A stretch of DNA of 64,000 bases from Alphaproteobacteria bacterium (GTDB taxonomy: Bacteria > Pseudomonadota > Alphaproteobacteria > Micavibrionales > Micavibrionaceae): contig JAUHXT010000001.1 of the NCBI GenBank assembly GCA_030426925.1, positions 85,414-149,413 of the forward strand. Direction: 5' to 3'. This document shows positions 18,536 through 29,405 of this stretch, piece by piece. Within the stretch, counting starts at the first letter, position 1. Each line of letters opens with the position of its first letter. Both the position numbers and the translations under genes were made by a program. Under the pieces are notes generated by a model. That model did no database searches and was not told where the DNA came from. It saw nothing but the letters and a program-made list of their open reading frames with translations.

Positions 18536-21304
18536 CTATTCGTACTTCTGCCTTAATGAATCCTGTTGTATTTTGTCCTGTGCCATTTCACCAATTTCAC
18601 CACCGGCTTTTTTCAGGTTTTCGCCCGCGCCTTGCAGGCTTTGACCGATCATACCGCCGCTCACAGTCACTTTCTGGATCAAACCGCCCGGATCAGTGCT
18701 GCCTTCATCGTTGAATGTCTTCACGTTTGCGTTCATCCAACGCAGGATACTGTTCGGAACCATATCGATCAGCTTGAAACATGACATGCCGATCATATAA
18801 ACCAGGATGGCGTAGACAATGGTGAAGAAGAATTCATCAATGGGGCCGCGGAATTGTTCCAGTGTGTTAATACGTTCCAGTGGCGATGCTTCGTTAATCC
18901 CGCAGAATCCGACGGAGTTACTTTCGAACCCGGTCAGGTTTGAGATTACAATGAAGAAGATGTCGTTCAGTACCTTTACCATAGCGGTGAAGATAAGGAT
19001 CGAGGAGATTAATCCCAGTACAATCATAATCGGGCGGAAGAATATCTCAAAGATCAGGAAATACCCGTCTGCGGCCGCATCGCCGGGCAGTCCTTCCCCA
19101 TCAATGCGTAAGTGAGCCAGCGCCCAGAGCGGTACACCGACCATGGCCTCAAATAATCCTTTGACCCATCCGCCGACGGCGAAGAAGAAATACAGGAACG
19201 GCATGAACGGAATGACGTAGAACAGAATAAAGCCAACAAGCAGGCCGATGGCTGCTACGGCCGAGAAAAATCCTGCACCGGCCATGCCGATTGCGCCTGC
19301 ATGGGCATCAAAGAGGTATGCAAATCCCCCTGCGGCACCACTGGCGACAGAAAAGCCGAGGTTCCGGATAGAGCTTTCAATCAATGTGCGTCCCATCATT
19401 GCAAGCTGGGCCAGCGGGTGAATGTCGTTGTTTTTACACATATCGAACAGCCCGCCTGTTCCCAGCACGGCGTTGATAGCATCAAGGAATTTGTTGTTGG
19501 TTTGCCCTGTGTGTGACAGACCGGCGGTGTCGGAGCGGTATCCGCCGCTTTCCCAGAAATTCTGTATGATACACATGGTACTGGAATAATCCGAGTGGCC
19601 GGGCATCTGGAAGTTAATTTCCCGCCCCTGTTCACTTTCCGGACAGAACCGTGTTCGTGCCAGGATGTTATCGTCCTGCTGCATTTTTTCTTTTTTCACG
19701 TACTCCATGATCGCAGGATATTTTGTTGGGCGAGGAACGGCATGCGCGGCTACGGCTATTGTTCCGTTGACCTGTGCGACCTTGTTGTACCAGATGGCGG
19801 CGCCGGCCCAGCCATATAAATAAAGCTCTGGATCGACTTCCCAGATGTCAGACTCCCTGTCCATATTGACAGCTTCGACAATACAATTCTGTAAGTTGTT
19901 ATACATGTTCACATAAGACGCGTTCTTGAATTCGGAATCGGGCAATCCGTTTTCCTCATAAGGAAGGCCATAGAGTTCGTGTACGGGCGGTTCCATGATG
20001 CGGTTGTCTACGGCGGCATAAGCACGCATAAAGTTATGGGCGTAACCTATAATTTCCTCTACATATGCCGCACCGCCATTGCCGATACCGTTATCGCCAG
20101 CGCAGGCAGATTGCAGGCCGCCAGTCCACCATGCCTGCATAATGCTGTACAGGCTTTCCTGAATAAAGTATGCGCCGCTTTCCGGATCCAGTGACGTTGT
20201 TGACAGTTGGAGTTCCCCGCAATCCGGACGGACAAAGCCTTTTTCATCGGTAAAAGTCGGGTCCAGCTGCCCGAAACGAATATAGATATCGCCGTTGTTG
20301 GACATCTCAAGCGCTGTTGCATAATTGGTTCCCGCCAGCTCGGACGCGGCAACGCCGATGTCGTCGCCTGTCGATACGACATAGGCGTCAATGACGTGTC
20401 CGTATTTGTCTTCTTCCGCGTAATCACAGGCATGGGCCATCATGAAGAATGCGGGCAGGTGCATCATTTCCGGCGCGTTCGGCACTCCAACCAGCGTTTC
20501 CGGATCACCCAGGTAAGTTCCTTGCAGGGTCTGGTTGAAGGTAAGCCAGCCGTTGGTTGCAAAGTTAGAGCCGAATTTGGCTGCGTACAGTGTAATCCAC
20601 TGGCCGCTGTTCAGGCCGGAAGCGATGGGAATGATCAGGCCGATGGCGGCGACAAGCCGTAACGGTGCCCATGCGTGGTTAAAACGTTTTCCAAACGGTG
20701 TGCCTGTATGGGCGGTTTCTGCAACGATGGCTGTCACAAAGTAGGCAAGGATCAGGCAGCCGACGACCAATATGGCCTGACTGTACAGGGAAAACATATT
20801 CTGAAGTCCGACGTGGAAAGCGGGCAACATGCCTTCCACATGGTTTCCGAACAGGTCCGGCACACCAAACACCATATCCAACATGCGGTAGGCCAAGTCA
20901 TACTGTTCCTGTGCGGCGGAAATAACGAACCAGTTATCAAACGGCCCGCCGCCCGCGAAGGCCGAGCTTGTCGCCGCCATCAAAATTAAAATCAGAAACT
21001 GTGATACAAACAGTAAAAGCCCTGCCAGAACTGCAAAAAATATTATGACCTGGTCAATTGTTTTAAGGGAGTAATTTATATTTCTGGATGCCTCGACAAT
21101 AACATGGTGTATGCCATATTTCCCTTTATTCTCTTTTTGAAGGTATGGATGGTTGTTTGGCAATATGTTGACAGCATTAAAAACCAGCGCAATCAGGTAA
21201 GACAGGTTTGTAAAACTGTGTTCCGAAAAATGCCGAAAGCGCCCAGCAATGCCGGGCGTTAAAGTGTATGCGAAGAATTTTTTTGCTAATCCTGTATCCG
21301 CCAT
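18536..21304 (-). CDS. DotA/TraY-like polytopic membrane protein, copy B
   Basis: A 922-residue paralogue, second in the array, starting 8 bases after copy A stops. Layout is as in copy C: N-terminal SFTNLSYLIALVFNAVNILP, helices to residue about 260, a Cys-containing variable loop to about 590, then CKNNDIHPLAQLAMMGRTLI, a membrane-rich part, and VGVPLWALAHLRIDGEGLPG near residue 725. The loop carries a NGGAAYVEEIIGYAHNFMRA insertion-like stretch. Equal length to copy C suggests these two are the closest pair. Role by family: inner-membrane channel or assembly protein of a type IVB-like secretion apparatus. Confidence 0.8.
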   Translation of the reverse strand: MADTGLAKKFFAYTLTPGIAGRFRHFSEHSFTNLSYLIALVFNAVNILPNNHPYLQKENKGKYGIHHVIVEASRNINYSLKTIDQVIIFFAVLAGLLLFVSQFLILILMAATSSAFAGGGPFDNWFVISAAQEQYDLAYRMLDMVFGVPDLFGNHVEGMLPAFHVGLQNMFSLYSQAILVVGCLILAYFVTAIVAETAHTGTPFGKRFNHAWAPLRLVAAIGLIIPIASGLNSGQWITLYAAKFGSNFATNGWLTFNQTLQGTYLGDPETLVGVPNAPEMMHLPAFFMMAHACDYAEEDKYGHVIDAYVVSTGDDIGVAASELAGTNYATALEMSNNGDIYIRFGQLDPTFTDEKGFVRPDCGELQLSTTSLDPESGAYFIQESLYSIMQAWWTGGLQSACAGDNGIGNGGAAYVEEIIGYAHNFMRAYAAVDNRIMEPPVHELYGLPYEENGLPDSEFKNASYVNMYNNLQNCIVEAVNMDRESDIWEVDPELYLYGWAGAAIWYNKVAQVNGTIAVAAHAVPRPTKYPAIMEYVKKEKMQQDDNILARTRFCPESEQGREINFQMPGHSDYSSTMCIIQNFWESGGYRSDTAGLSHTGQTNNKFLDAINAVLGTGGLFDMCKNNDIHPLAQLAMMGRTLIESSIRNLGFSVASGAAGGFAYLFDAHAGAIGMAGAGFFSAVAAIGLLVGFILFYVIPFMPFLYFFFAVGGWVKGLFEAMVGVPLWALAHLRIDGEGLPGDAAADGYFLIFEIFFRPIMIVLGLISSILIFTAMVKVLNDIFFIVISNLTGFESNSVGFCGINEASPLERINTLEQFRGPIDEFFFTIVYAILVYMIGMSCFKLIDMVPNSILRWMNANVKTFNDEGSTDPGGLIQKVTVSGGMIGQSLQGAGENLKKAGGEIGEMAQDKIQQDSLRQKYE

Positions 21305-21312
21305 TTATAGGG

Positions 21313-24300
21313 TTACTCCCTTTCAGTTGGCGGTGCGTCAGGCGTTCCTGTGTCTCCGGATGACGTGTCGCCGCCATCACCGCCGCCGCCTGTGTCACCA
21401 CCACTATCACCGCCGCCGCCTGTATCTCCACCGCCGCCGGTGCCGGTACCGGTGCCACTACCTGTGCCGCTGCCCGTATCTCCGCCGCCTGATGTTTCCG
21501 GGGCTGGCGGTTGTGCCGGTGGTGTCTGGGGTTGTTCTTGCTGTTGTAATCTTTCTGCCATTTCTATTGCGCCCGGTACCATTTCACCTGCACCTCTGGC
21601 AGCAGAGGTCAAGGCGCCACCGATCTGACCGCCGATCATGTGACCACCGATAGCAGCGTACTGAACCATGCCTTCTGTCGGATCATCGCGCTGATCACCG
21701 AAGGTAGACAATGATTGTCCCATCCAGCGAATAATAAAGTTCGGAACCATGTCGATCATTTTGAACGAGGCGGTTGCCATCATGTAAATAATGATCGTGT
21801 AAATAACGGTATAGAAGAATTCGTCCACGACATTGCGCCGGAAGATTTCGATCGCTTCTCCGACATCTCCGCCGCCGACATCGGGCTGTGCTATGTCCGG
21901 TTCATAACCGCTCAGGTTCACGATAACCAGATTGAAAATTTCGTGCAGTATGTGCGCCAGCGCCGTGAAGATGGCGAAACCACCAACAAGTCCAAATACG
22001 GTCAGGATAGGCCGGATGAAGATTTCGAAGATCAGGAAATATCCGTTGTTGGCCGAGTTTCCGGGGAAGCCGTCACCATCAATACGCAGGTGAGCCAGTG
22101 CCCACAAAGGTGCGCCGACCATGGCTTCAAAAATTGTTTTGACCCATGCGCCGACCGCAAAGAAGAAATAAATGAAGGGCAGGAACGGGACAACGTAATA
22201 CAAAGTAAAGCCGATACCCAGACCGATTGTCGCGATCGACAGGAAGAAGCCGCTCAATGCCTGCGCGCTTGCGCCGACATGTGGATCCAGCGCCGTTCCC
22301 GCACCGCCTGCGGCGGCGAACATAATAGCGCGGCCAAGATTTTCAATTGCACTGTCAACGATTCCCTTGCCCAGCGCGATTAACTGCACCATCGGGTGTG
22401 TTCCTACAGCGCACCCCTCACGCCAGTTATCGGGCGCACCTGTCGGTCCTGGGAAGGGGTCGATCATACAAAACAGGCCATATGTTCCGAACAGCATGTT
22501 AATAGCATCGAAAAAGATATTTCCCTGAATCGGACTTTCGTTGGTTGTTTGGTCGTTGGCCCAGTACTTATAAGATTCATTCATGGACTGGGCGACAATC
22601 AGGTTACCGGTTTGGTCAATTGACGGAATGGGCGTGTTTTCAGCAAGGTTCGGGTTGAACCGCTCACTTCCCAGGCTAGCCCCGTCCTGTTTCTGGCGCT
22701 CCTTTTCAACCAGTTCCATCAGTTCCGGGTAACTTTTGGCTGTCGGCACCGTATATACTGCATCGAAAAACTTTCCGTTAATATCGGCAAGGTCGTTATA
22801 GGCAATACCGGCGCCGCCCCATCCGCGTGCCAGAATTTCCGGACGGACAATCAGGTTCAACTGGGCACGGAACAGGTTGAATAATCCTGTTACATAACCG
22901 CTCATTTGCGCCTGCATGACCGTTAACACGGCTTCCTTGACGGCTGTTGGCGGCTCATAACGCAGATCGGCACACTCTTCGGCATCCAGCAGGATTCCGG
23001 CTTTCCAGCAATCACGGTCATCGAGAGGCTGGTCATTCGTTACTATTAAAGCTCTTGGGAAACGTTCACCCAATGCACGCAAAGTTGGATGATCCCATAG
23101 TGCACGGACAAGGTTATAATAAGCTTCCTGTACGGCTTCCGCCTGTACACCACGATTATCGTCACCGTCAAAGGCGGCAAGCGGCACGGTAACTTTCCCG
23201 CAATACGGTTTAACGTAGCCGGTTTCGTCGGGGTATTCCGCCGGATCATGATGCCCAAACGTAATGACGATATCGCCGCTTTGGAAAAATGCCTTGGCGC
23301 CGATGTAATCAGTACCTTCAAAGTTCAATGCCTGCGTGCCGGTGGTCAGGTATGGTTGGATCAGGATACCTTCGGCATCGCCGGGTGCAGGGCAGTGGTT
23401 CGCGGCGCCTGGCGGTTTTACACCAATACAGTATGCTTCACGGCAGGTGTGGATGACGGCCATCAGTGCAACAAGTTCATCAATCTGCGGTGTTTGCGGG
23501 CGGGCCAGAAGTGTCTGGGTCTGAACGCCCATCACGTTTTCCAGGCCGTTGTTGTAAACTAGCCAGCCGTTGGTGGCGAGGCCGGAACCCATGCGCGCGG
23601 CAACCAGCGTGATGTACTGGCTGGCGTTAAAGCCCCAGTTCAAAGGAACCAGCAGACCTACGGCAACAACCAGACGGAACGGCGCGTAAATGTGTGAGAA
23701 GCGTTTGCCGAACGGTGTTCCTGTTTGTGCGGTTTCGGCAATTACCACGACCACGTAGTACAGGAAAATCAGAACGGCGACGACAAGCAGAGCAAAATTA
23801 TAAAACTGGAACAGGGCGTGCAGGCCGGCATGGAACGGTGTGGGCAGTGTACCGTTAATGGCAGAGCCAAAGAAATCCGGAATTCCGAACACGTGGTCTA
23901 GCAGCAAAAATGCAATATCGGTCTGCGGGTTCGGGGTTGCGAACAATCCCTGAAACACGCCACCGGCATAGGCACTGTTGATGATGAATCCCAGGATGAG
24001 GGCAAAAAACTGTAACAGCAGGACTATAACGCCAGCCATGATGGCAAAGAAGACAATGACCTGATCAATATTTTTACGGCTTATTACAATATGGTTTGCG
24101 GCAGCCATGATGGCCTGCCGCGCGTTGAACTTTCCGATATTTGCCGGGTTTGTGTAGGGGTGGTTTGCGGGCAGGATCCGCACTGCCTGATACACCTGTG
24201 CAATCAGGAACGCGAAATAGCCGAATCCGGATGTAAACAGTTCCTGTAATCTTGGAAGAATACGCGGCATGAAGAGATAGCCCGCGATATCGCCAGTCTT

Positions 24301-24342
24301 GATTTTTCTCTCAGTATTAAATGTGGGTACGTTGTGTGTCAT
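21313..24342 (-). CDS. DotA/TraY-like polytopic membrane protein, copy A (first in array, Gly-rich tail)
   Basis: A 1009-residue paralogue and first gene of the operon. It has the same N-terminal block (YFAFLIAQVYQAVRILPANH), a large loop (about residues 260-620), GTHPMVQLIALGKGIVDSAI, and the hallmark VGAPLWALAHLRIDGDGFPG near residue 740. It differs in its C-terminus: a Gln/Pro-rich stretch leads to about 65 residues of Gly, Asp, Ser and Thr repeats of the GGGDTGG type, ending TPDAPPTERE. Such a tail is likely flexible and exposed. A 12-base palindrome and a candidate -10 lie upstream. The other Dot/Icm or Tra genes are not in the window. Confidence 0.8.
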   Translation of the reverse strand: MTHNVPTFNTERKIKTGDIAGYLFMPRILPRLQELFTSGFGYFAFLIAQVYQAVRILPANHPYTNPANIGKFNARQAIMAAANHIVISRKNIDQVIVFFAIMAGVIVLLLQFFALILGFIINSAYAGGVFQGLFATPNPQTDIAFLLLDHVFGIPDFFGSAINGTLPTPFHAGLHALFQFYNFALLVVAVLIFLYYVVVVIAETAQTGTPFGKRFSHIYAPFRLVVAVGLLVPLNWGFNASQYITLVAARMGSGLATNGWLVYNNGLENVMGVQTQTLLARPQTPQIDELVALMAVIHTCREAYCIGVKPPGAANHCPAPGDAEGILIQPYLTTGTQALNFEGTDYIGAKAFFQSGDIVITFGHHDPAEYPDETGYVKPYCGKVTVPLAAFDGDDNRGVQAEAVQEAYYNLVRALWDHPTLRALGERFPRALIVTNDQPLDDRDCWKAGILLDAEECADLRYEPPTAVKEAVLTVMQAQMSGYVTGLFNLFRAQLNLIVRPEILARGWGGAGIAYNDLADINGKFFDAVYTVPTAKSYPELMELVEKERQKQDGASLGSERFNPNLAENTPIPSIDQTGNLIVAQSMNESYKYWANDQTTNESPIQGNIFFDAINMLFGTYGLFCMIDPFPGPTGAPDNWREGCAVGTHPMVQLIALGKGIVDSAIENLGRAIMFAAAGGAGTALDPHVGASAQALSGFFLSIATIGLGIGFTLYYVVPFLPFIYFFFAVGAWVKTIFEAMVGAPLWALAHLRIDGDGFPGNSANNGYFLIFEIFIRPILTVFGLVGGFAIFTALAHILHEIFNLVIVNLSGYEPDIAQPDVGGGDVGEAIEIFRRNVVDEFFYTVIYTIIIYMMATASFKMIDMVPNFIIRWMGQSLSTFGDQRDDPTEGMVQYAAIGGHMIGGQIGGALTSAARGAGEMVPGAIEMAERLQQQEQPQTPPAQPPAPETSGGGDTGSGTGSGTGTGTGGGGDTGGGGDSGGDTGGGGDGGDTSSGDTGTPDAPPTERE

Positions 24343-24385
24343 CCCGCCCTGATCGTTCCGTATTTGTTGCCCTGCACAATAAAGG

Positions 24386-24413
24386 GATAAATTTATCTAT
24401 CCGATACATTATA
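24386..24413 (-). promoter_or_regulatory. Candidate promoter/operator of the DotA-like operon
   Basis: On the minus strand a TATAAT box occupies 24413-24408, about 65 bases before the first DotA start; no good -35 is evident. Just downstream, 24386-24397 is a perfect 12-base palindrome GATAAATTTATC, which could be an operator. The assignment is by position and motif only. Confidence 0.35.
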
Positions 24414-24450
24414 ATAGCATAGCAAAATTGCCCTATTCCAATTTCAACAC

Positions 24451-24479
24451 AAAAAGGCCATATTTGCTATGGCCTTTTC
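24451..24479 (-). terminator. Rho-independent terminator downstream of ettA
   Basis: A perfect 11-base stem (AAAAGGCCATA at 24452-24462 with TATGGCCTTTT at 24468-24478) with a 5-base loop. Read on the minus strand it ends in TTTTT, so it terminates ettA about 40 bases after its stop and insulates the DotA operon. Confidence 0.8.
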
Positions 24480-24518
24480 ATATCAAGTAATTGATTTTAC
24501 AGAACTATTTAGGTGTAT

Positions 24519-26198
<1,680 letters not shown>

Positions 26199-26265
26199 AT
26201 TTGTTCCCATTCTTTGAATTCAGCTGCGTTTTAGCATATAGTCTACGTGAAACAAAGAGGCAAAG

Positions 26266-27027
26266 ATGGCAGAAAAGGAAGTATTGAGCGCATCCCAGAA
26301 GGCGCTGATCGAAGCGACAAAAAGCCGCGCGAGTTTTTCCGGTCATGCGCATGGTAACGCGCTGGGTGCCGCCGGATATGTCTCCGATACGGATGACAGT
26401 TGTGATTTTCTGGCAACAACCGGACAAACGACAATCTTTAATCCACCCGAAGGCGGTTTTGGCGACATTCTGATCGGAGCGGCATGGCAGAATATCAAAA
26501 AGGAGCGCGGCGGATTTTTTAGTAAACTAAAAAGCAAGGCAGTGGATGCGGGTGTCGATCTGGATCTTGGCGTCATGTATGAATTGCAAAACGGGAAGGT
26601 TGGATGCGTACAGGCGTTTGGCGGCACGATGGGCAATTATGAAGCGGAACCCTATCTGGCGTTAAGTGGTGATGACCGGACCGGCGATGACGACGATGAC
26701 GACGAACACGGCAATGATGAAATCATCCTGCTGAACGGGCAGAAATGGCCGGAAATCAAGCGGTTGCTGATTTATCTCTATATCTATGAAGGGGTACAGA
26801 ACTGGGCGCAGATCGCCCCGCAAGTGCAACTTCTGGTTCCGGATGAAAAGCCGATGGTGGTGACGTTGCATACGTATAAGTCCGAATTATGCCTGGCGGC
26901 CGTGGCGCGGATGGAAAATATCCGTAACGGTATCCGTATGACCAATATTACGGAATATTATCCGGGGCACCCGTCTATGGATCGTGCTTTTGGCTTCGGG
27001 ATAGAGTGGGAAGACGGCGAGAAATAG
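26266..27027 (+). CDS. TerA/TerD-family tellurium-resistance-like protein with hyperacidic loop
   Basis: A 253-residue protein. After an N-terminal extension of about 85 residues comes a TerD-fold domain with GVDLDLGVMYELQNGKVG near residue 103 and SGDDRTG near 140, the Ca2+-binding signature of the family. The Ca2+ loop is followed by an unusual run of seven consecutive Asp. The DxDLGVMYEL pattern is closer to TerA than to TerD. It has an AGAGG ribosome site and is divergent from ettA. Together with the antiporter (45 bases on) and a TerD gene it forms a codirectional cassette. The biochemical role of Ter proteins is still debated (stress and metal response). Confidence 0.75.
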   Translation: MAEKEVLSASQKALIEATKSRASFSGHAHGNALGAAGYVSDTDDSCDFLATTGQTTIFNPPEGGFGDILIGAAWQNIKKERGGFFSKLKSKAVDAGVDLDLGVMYELQNGKVGCVQAFGGTMGNYEAEPYLALSGDDRTGDDDDDDEHGNDEIILLNGQKWPEIKRLLIYLYIYEGVQNWAQIAPQVQLLVPDEKPMVVTLHTYKSELCLAAVARMENIRNGIRMTNITEYYPGHPSMDRAFGFGIEWEDGEK

Positions 27028-27072
27028 GATACTCTTGTCGAAATACGTGATTCCCTATAACACGCGGCCTGC

Positions 27073-28071
27073 ATGATTGATTTAACAACACTGGAACTTT
27101 TTATTCTCGCAACCGGGGCTTTGGGCCTTGGCATTATCATGCTGCTGAAGGGCGGAACATGGACGATTGATGCAGCCGTTTATGTCGCACGCAAAGCGCA
27201 TATGTCGCCGATGCTGATCGGGTTTACGATTGTGGCGTTTGGAACATCACTGCCGGAGCTGATTGTCTCTGTTAACGCCAACCTTACCGGCCTTCCCGGT
27301 ATCGCGATCGGGAATGTGATCGGATCAAATATTGCGAACATTTTGCTGGTGCTTGGTGCAACGGCGACGGTGACGACGCTGGTCGTGGTTCCGCGTGATA
27401 TTGTACGTGATAGCGTTGTGATGATCCTTGCGACCGTCCTTATGACCGTCTTGATACTGGACGACCAGATCAGCCGCCTTGCCGGTATTGGTATGGTCGG
27501 TGTTTTGCTGGCCTATGTTATCTGGCAATACCGGCTGGCCAAAAGCGGTAAAATCACTGTCGAGATGGATGTCGAGGATTCAGATTATAAAAATGTATGG
27601 ATGGCCGTCAGCTTCCTGTTCCTTGGGCTTGTGTTTATCGCCCTGGGCGCGGAATTCCTGGTACGGGGTGCTAAAGTCTGTGCGGAAATTATAGGCGTTC
27701 CGGACGCTGTCATCGGGCTTAGTATTATTGCACTTGGGACATCGCTGCCCGAACTGTCGACGTGCGTGATCGCGGCGATGCGCCGCCAAACCGACCTGAT
27801 CATCGGGAACATATTGGGGTCTAACGTCTTCAATATCCTGATGATCCTTGGTGTGGCATCCATTGTGAAACCGATTGCAGGCGGGCAGATTGCCGAGCAG
27901 GTCGCAAAGGTCGATATCTGGGTGGTTTTGGCGATTTCCGTGATTTTTGCGTTGTTGCTGTTTTTCTACCGAAAAATCGACCGTGCCGTGGGGATTGTCT
28001 TTATTCTTTTGTACATTTTATACATCGCGGCAATTTATGCGTTATACTTACAGGGTACGACCTTCATCTAG
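27073..28071 (+). CDS. Calcium/sodium antiporter (CaCA family, YrbG-like)
   Basis: A 332-residue inner-membrane exchanger with about ten hydrophobic helices in two inverted halves. Each half has the alpha-repeat signature: VAFGTSLPELIVS near residue 55 and IALGTSLPELSTC near 222, with GNVIGSNIANILLVLG and GNILGSNVFNILMILG following. These Glu and Asn residues bind the exchanged cation. The acidic central loop (VEMDVEDSDYK) separates the halves. Its position between two TerD-fold, probably Ca2+-binding proteins suggests the cassette handles Ca2+. Confidence 0.9.
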   Translation: MIDLTTLELFILATGALGLGIIMLLKGGTWTIDAAVYVARKAHMSPMLIGFTIVAFGTSLPELIVSVNANLTGLPGIAIGNVIGSNIANILLVLGATATVTTLVVVPRDIVRDSVVMILATVLMTVLILDDQISRLAGIGMVGVLLAYVIWQYRLAKSGKITVEMDVEDSDYKNVWMAVSFLFLGLVFIALGAEFLVRGAKVCAEIIGVPDAVIGLSIIALGTSLPELSTCVIAAMRRQTDLIIGNILGSNVFNILMILGVASIVKPIAGGQIAEQVAKVDIWVVLAISVIFALLLFFYRKIDRAVGIVFILLYILYIAAIYALYLQGTTFI

Positions 28072-28093
28072 TCCCGCAGTTAAAGAGGCGATT

Positions 28094-28780
28094 ATGAGCG
28101 ATAAAGACATAAAACCGATTGATGCCCAGGATGATGACCTGCCGGACGTGGACTACGACAAAATCGTTTACGGCGCCAGTGTCAGCCGCGTAAACAAAGG
28201 CGACGAACTGGACCTGATGGAAGTCGATCCGACGCTTGTGAACTGCATGATCGGTATGGGCTGGGATCTCAAGAATTTTGAACAGCTTCCGCTCGACCTG
28301 GATTCCAGTGTTTTCCTTTTGAACAAAGACGAAATGACGCGGGAGAACGAGGATTTTATTTTCTACAACAACCCGCATGACAAAGTCGGTGCGATCAAAC
28401 ATGATGGCGACAGCCGGACAGGTGCGGGCGATGGCGACGATGAAACAGTTACGATTAAGCTGACCAAGCTGAGCTTTGATGTCATTAAAATTGTTTTTGT
28501 TATTTCCATTTACGATGATGAACTGGTCGGGCACTCATTCAAAGATGTCCGGAACGTGTATTTCCGTTTTGTGAATATCGACAGTGATCACGAACTTTTC
28601 CGTTTTGAACTGGACGATATGGAGCATGAGCTGGCCGATGCCGGTGCGTTGATTGTCGGCGAAATGGAGCGGGTCGGCCCGAAATGGGTTTTCCGCGCGC
28701 TAGGCGAGCCGGTAAAAGACGGGCTTTCTGAAGTTGCTACCAATTACGGGATTGTCGTTGCAGAACGGGTTCAGGCGTAA
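28094..28780 (+). CDS. TerD-family protein
   Basis: A 228-residue protein from the ATG at 28094, which has an AAAGAGG site; the longer frame upstream overlaps the antiporter gene. After a 50-residue acidic N-terminus it matches the TerD consensus: GMGWDLKNFEQLPLDLDSSV, FIFYNNPHDKVGAIKHDGDS, RTGAGDGDDETVTIKL and, at the end, KWVFRALGEPVKDGLSEVAT. These Asp-rich loops form two Ca2+ sites in the family. It starts 22 bases after the antiporter stop, so the three genes are one operon. Confidence 0.88.
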   Translation: MSDKDIKPIDAQDDDLPDVDYDKIVYGASVSRVNKGDELDLMEVDPTLVNCMIGMGWDLKNFEQLPLDLDSSVFLLNKDEMTRENEDFIFYNNPHDKVGAIKHDGDSRTGAGDGDDETVTIKLTKLSFDVIKIVFVISIYDDELVGHSFKDVRNVYFRFVNIDSDHELFRFELDDMEHELADAGALIVGEMERVGPKWVFRALGEPVKDGLSEVATNYGIVVAERVQA

Positions 28781-28792
28781 AAAAGTTTTTCC

Positions 28793-29305
28793 TTACATTC
28801 CACGACCGTGTTTCATGCCCAGCAGTTGCTGTGCTTGAATTTTCGGTGACTTTCCGCCGCCACCGCCATATTGATCGGAGAAGCGTTCTTTAGATGTCAG
28901 TTCACGTTCCAGCAGAGCTTCGATGTCCGGCATCAGCCCCATTTTCAATTCCTGAACACACGCATCAAAAAATTTGCAGCATTTTTCTTCGTAGTTGTAA
29001 ATTTCTTCGAGACTATCGACGCCTTTGACCTTGAGAACTTTGTTATCCCATTTGTCGCTCGACCCGGTTGCCGGCTTGTAAATGGCTATGAAAATCTGTT
29101 CCAGCGGTTCTTTTCCTTCCGGCGGTGTGTCGTAGAGCATTTGCAGCTCTGCTTCGATCTCATCGCCGTCCGGTCCCATGCGCACTTCGGCGCTACAGGT
29201 CGCGCTCTGCTCGTCATCGTAGACAGACCAGAGTGAATTTTCATAAGGTGCAAGCGCGTACCCGACACCCAGCTTATCCATCAATTCTTTCAATAAAATG
29301 CGCAT
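28793..29305 (-). CDS. Hypothetical protein (170 aa)
   Basis: A soluble protein starting at 29305 with an AAAGGAAT ribosome site. The first 100 residues alternate beta-like strands (SAEVRMGPDGDEIEAELQML, EQIFIAIYKPATG), followed by a helical part with NYEEKCCKFFDACVQELKMG and a Gly-rich, basic C-terminus (GGGGGKSPKIQAQQLLGMKH). I do not recognise the family. It converges with the TerD operon at a 12-base gap and is divergent from the next gene. Its position suggests a part in the Ter cassette, which is only inference. Confidence 0.6.
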   Translation of the reverse strand: MRILLKELMDKLGVGYALAPYENSLWSVYDDEQSATCSAEVRMGPDGDEIEAELQMLYDTPPEGKEPLEQIFIAIYKPATGSSDKWDNKVLKVKGVDSLEEIYNYEEKCCKFFDACVQELKMGLMPDIEALLERELTSKERFSDQYGGGGGKSPKIQAQQLLGMKHGRGM

Positions 29306-29405
29306 AATTCCTTTTATTATAGCCGAAAAACAATGAAAACGCTTTTTTAATTCACCTTCCAGTCTGGTACTATAGTTACAACGCTTTTTATATGAACTTA
29401 ACCCT

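Noticed and set aside
21350..21628. Plus-strand proline-rich ORF
   Set aside because: It is the complement of the Gly/Asp repeat tail of DotA copy A; its PPP pattern comes from the repeats and it has no ribosome site.
12643..24342. Four DotA-like genes as assembly duplication
   Set aside because: The four differ throughout in sequence, in length and at their ends, so they are true diverged paralogues.
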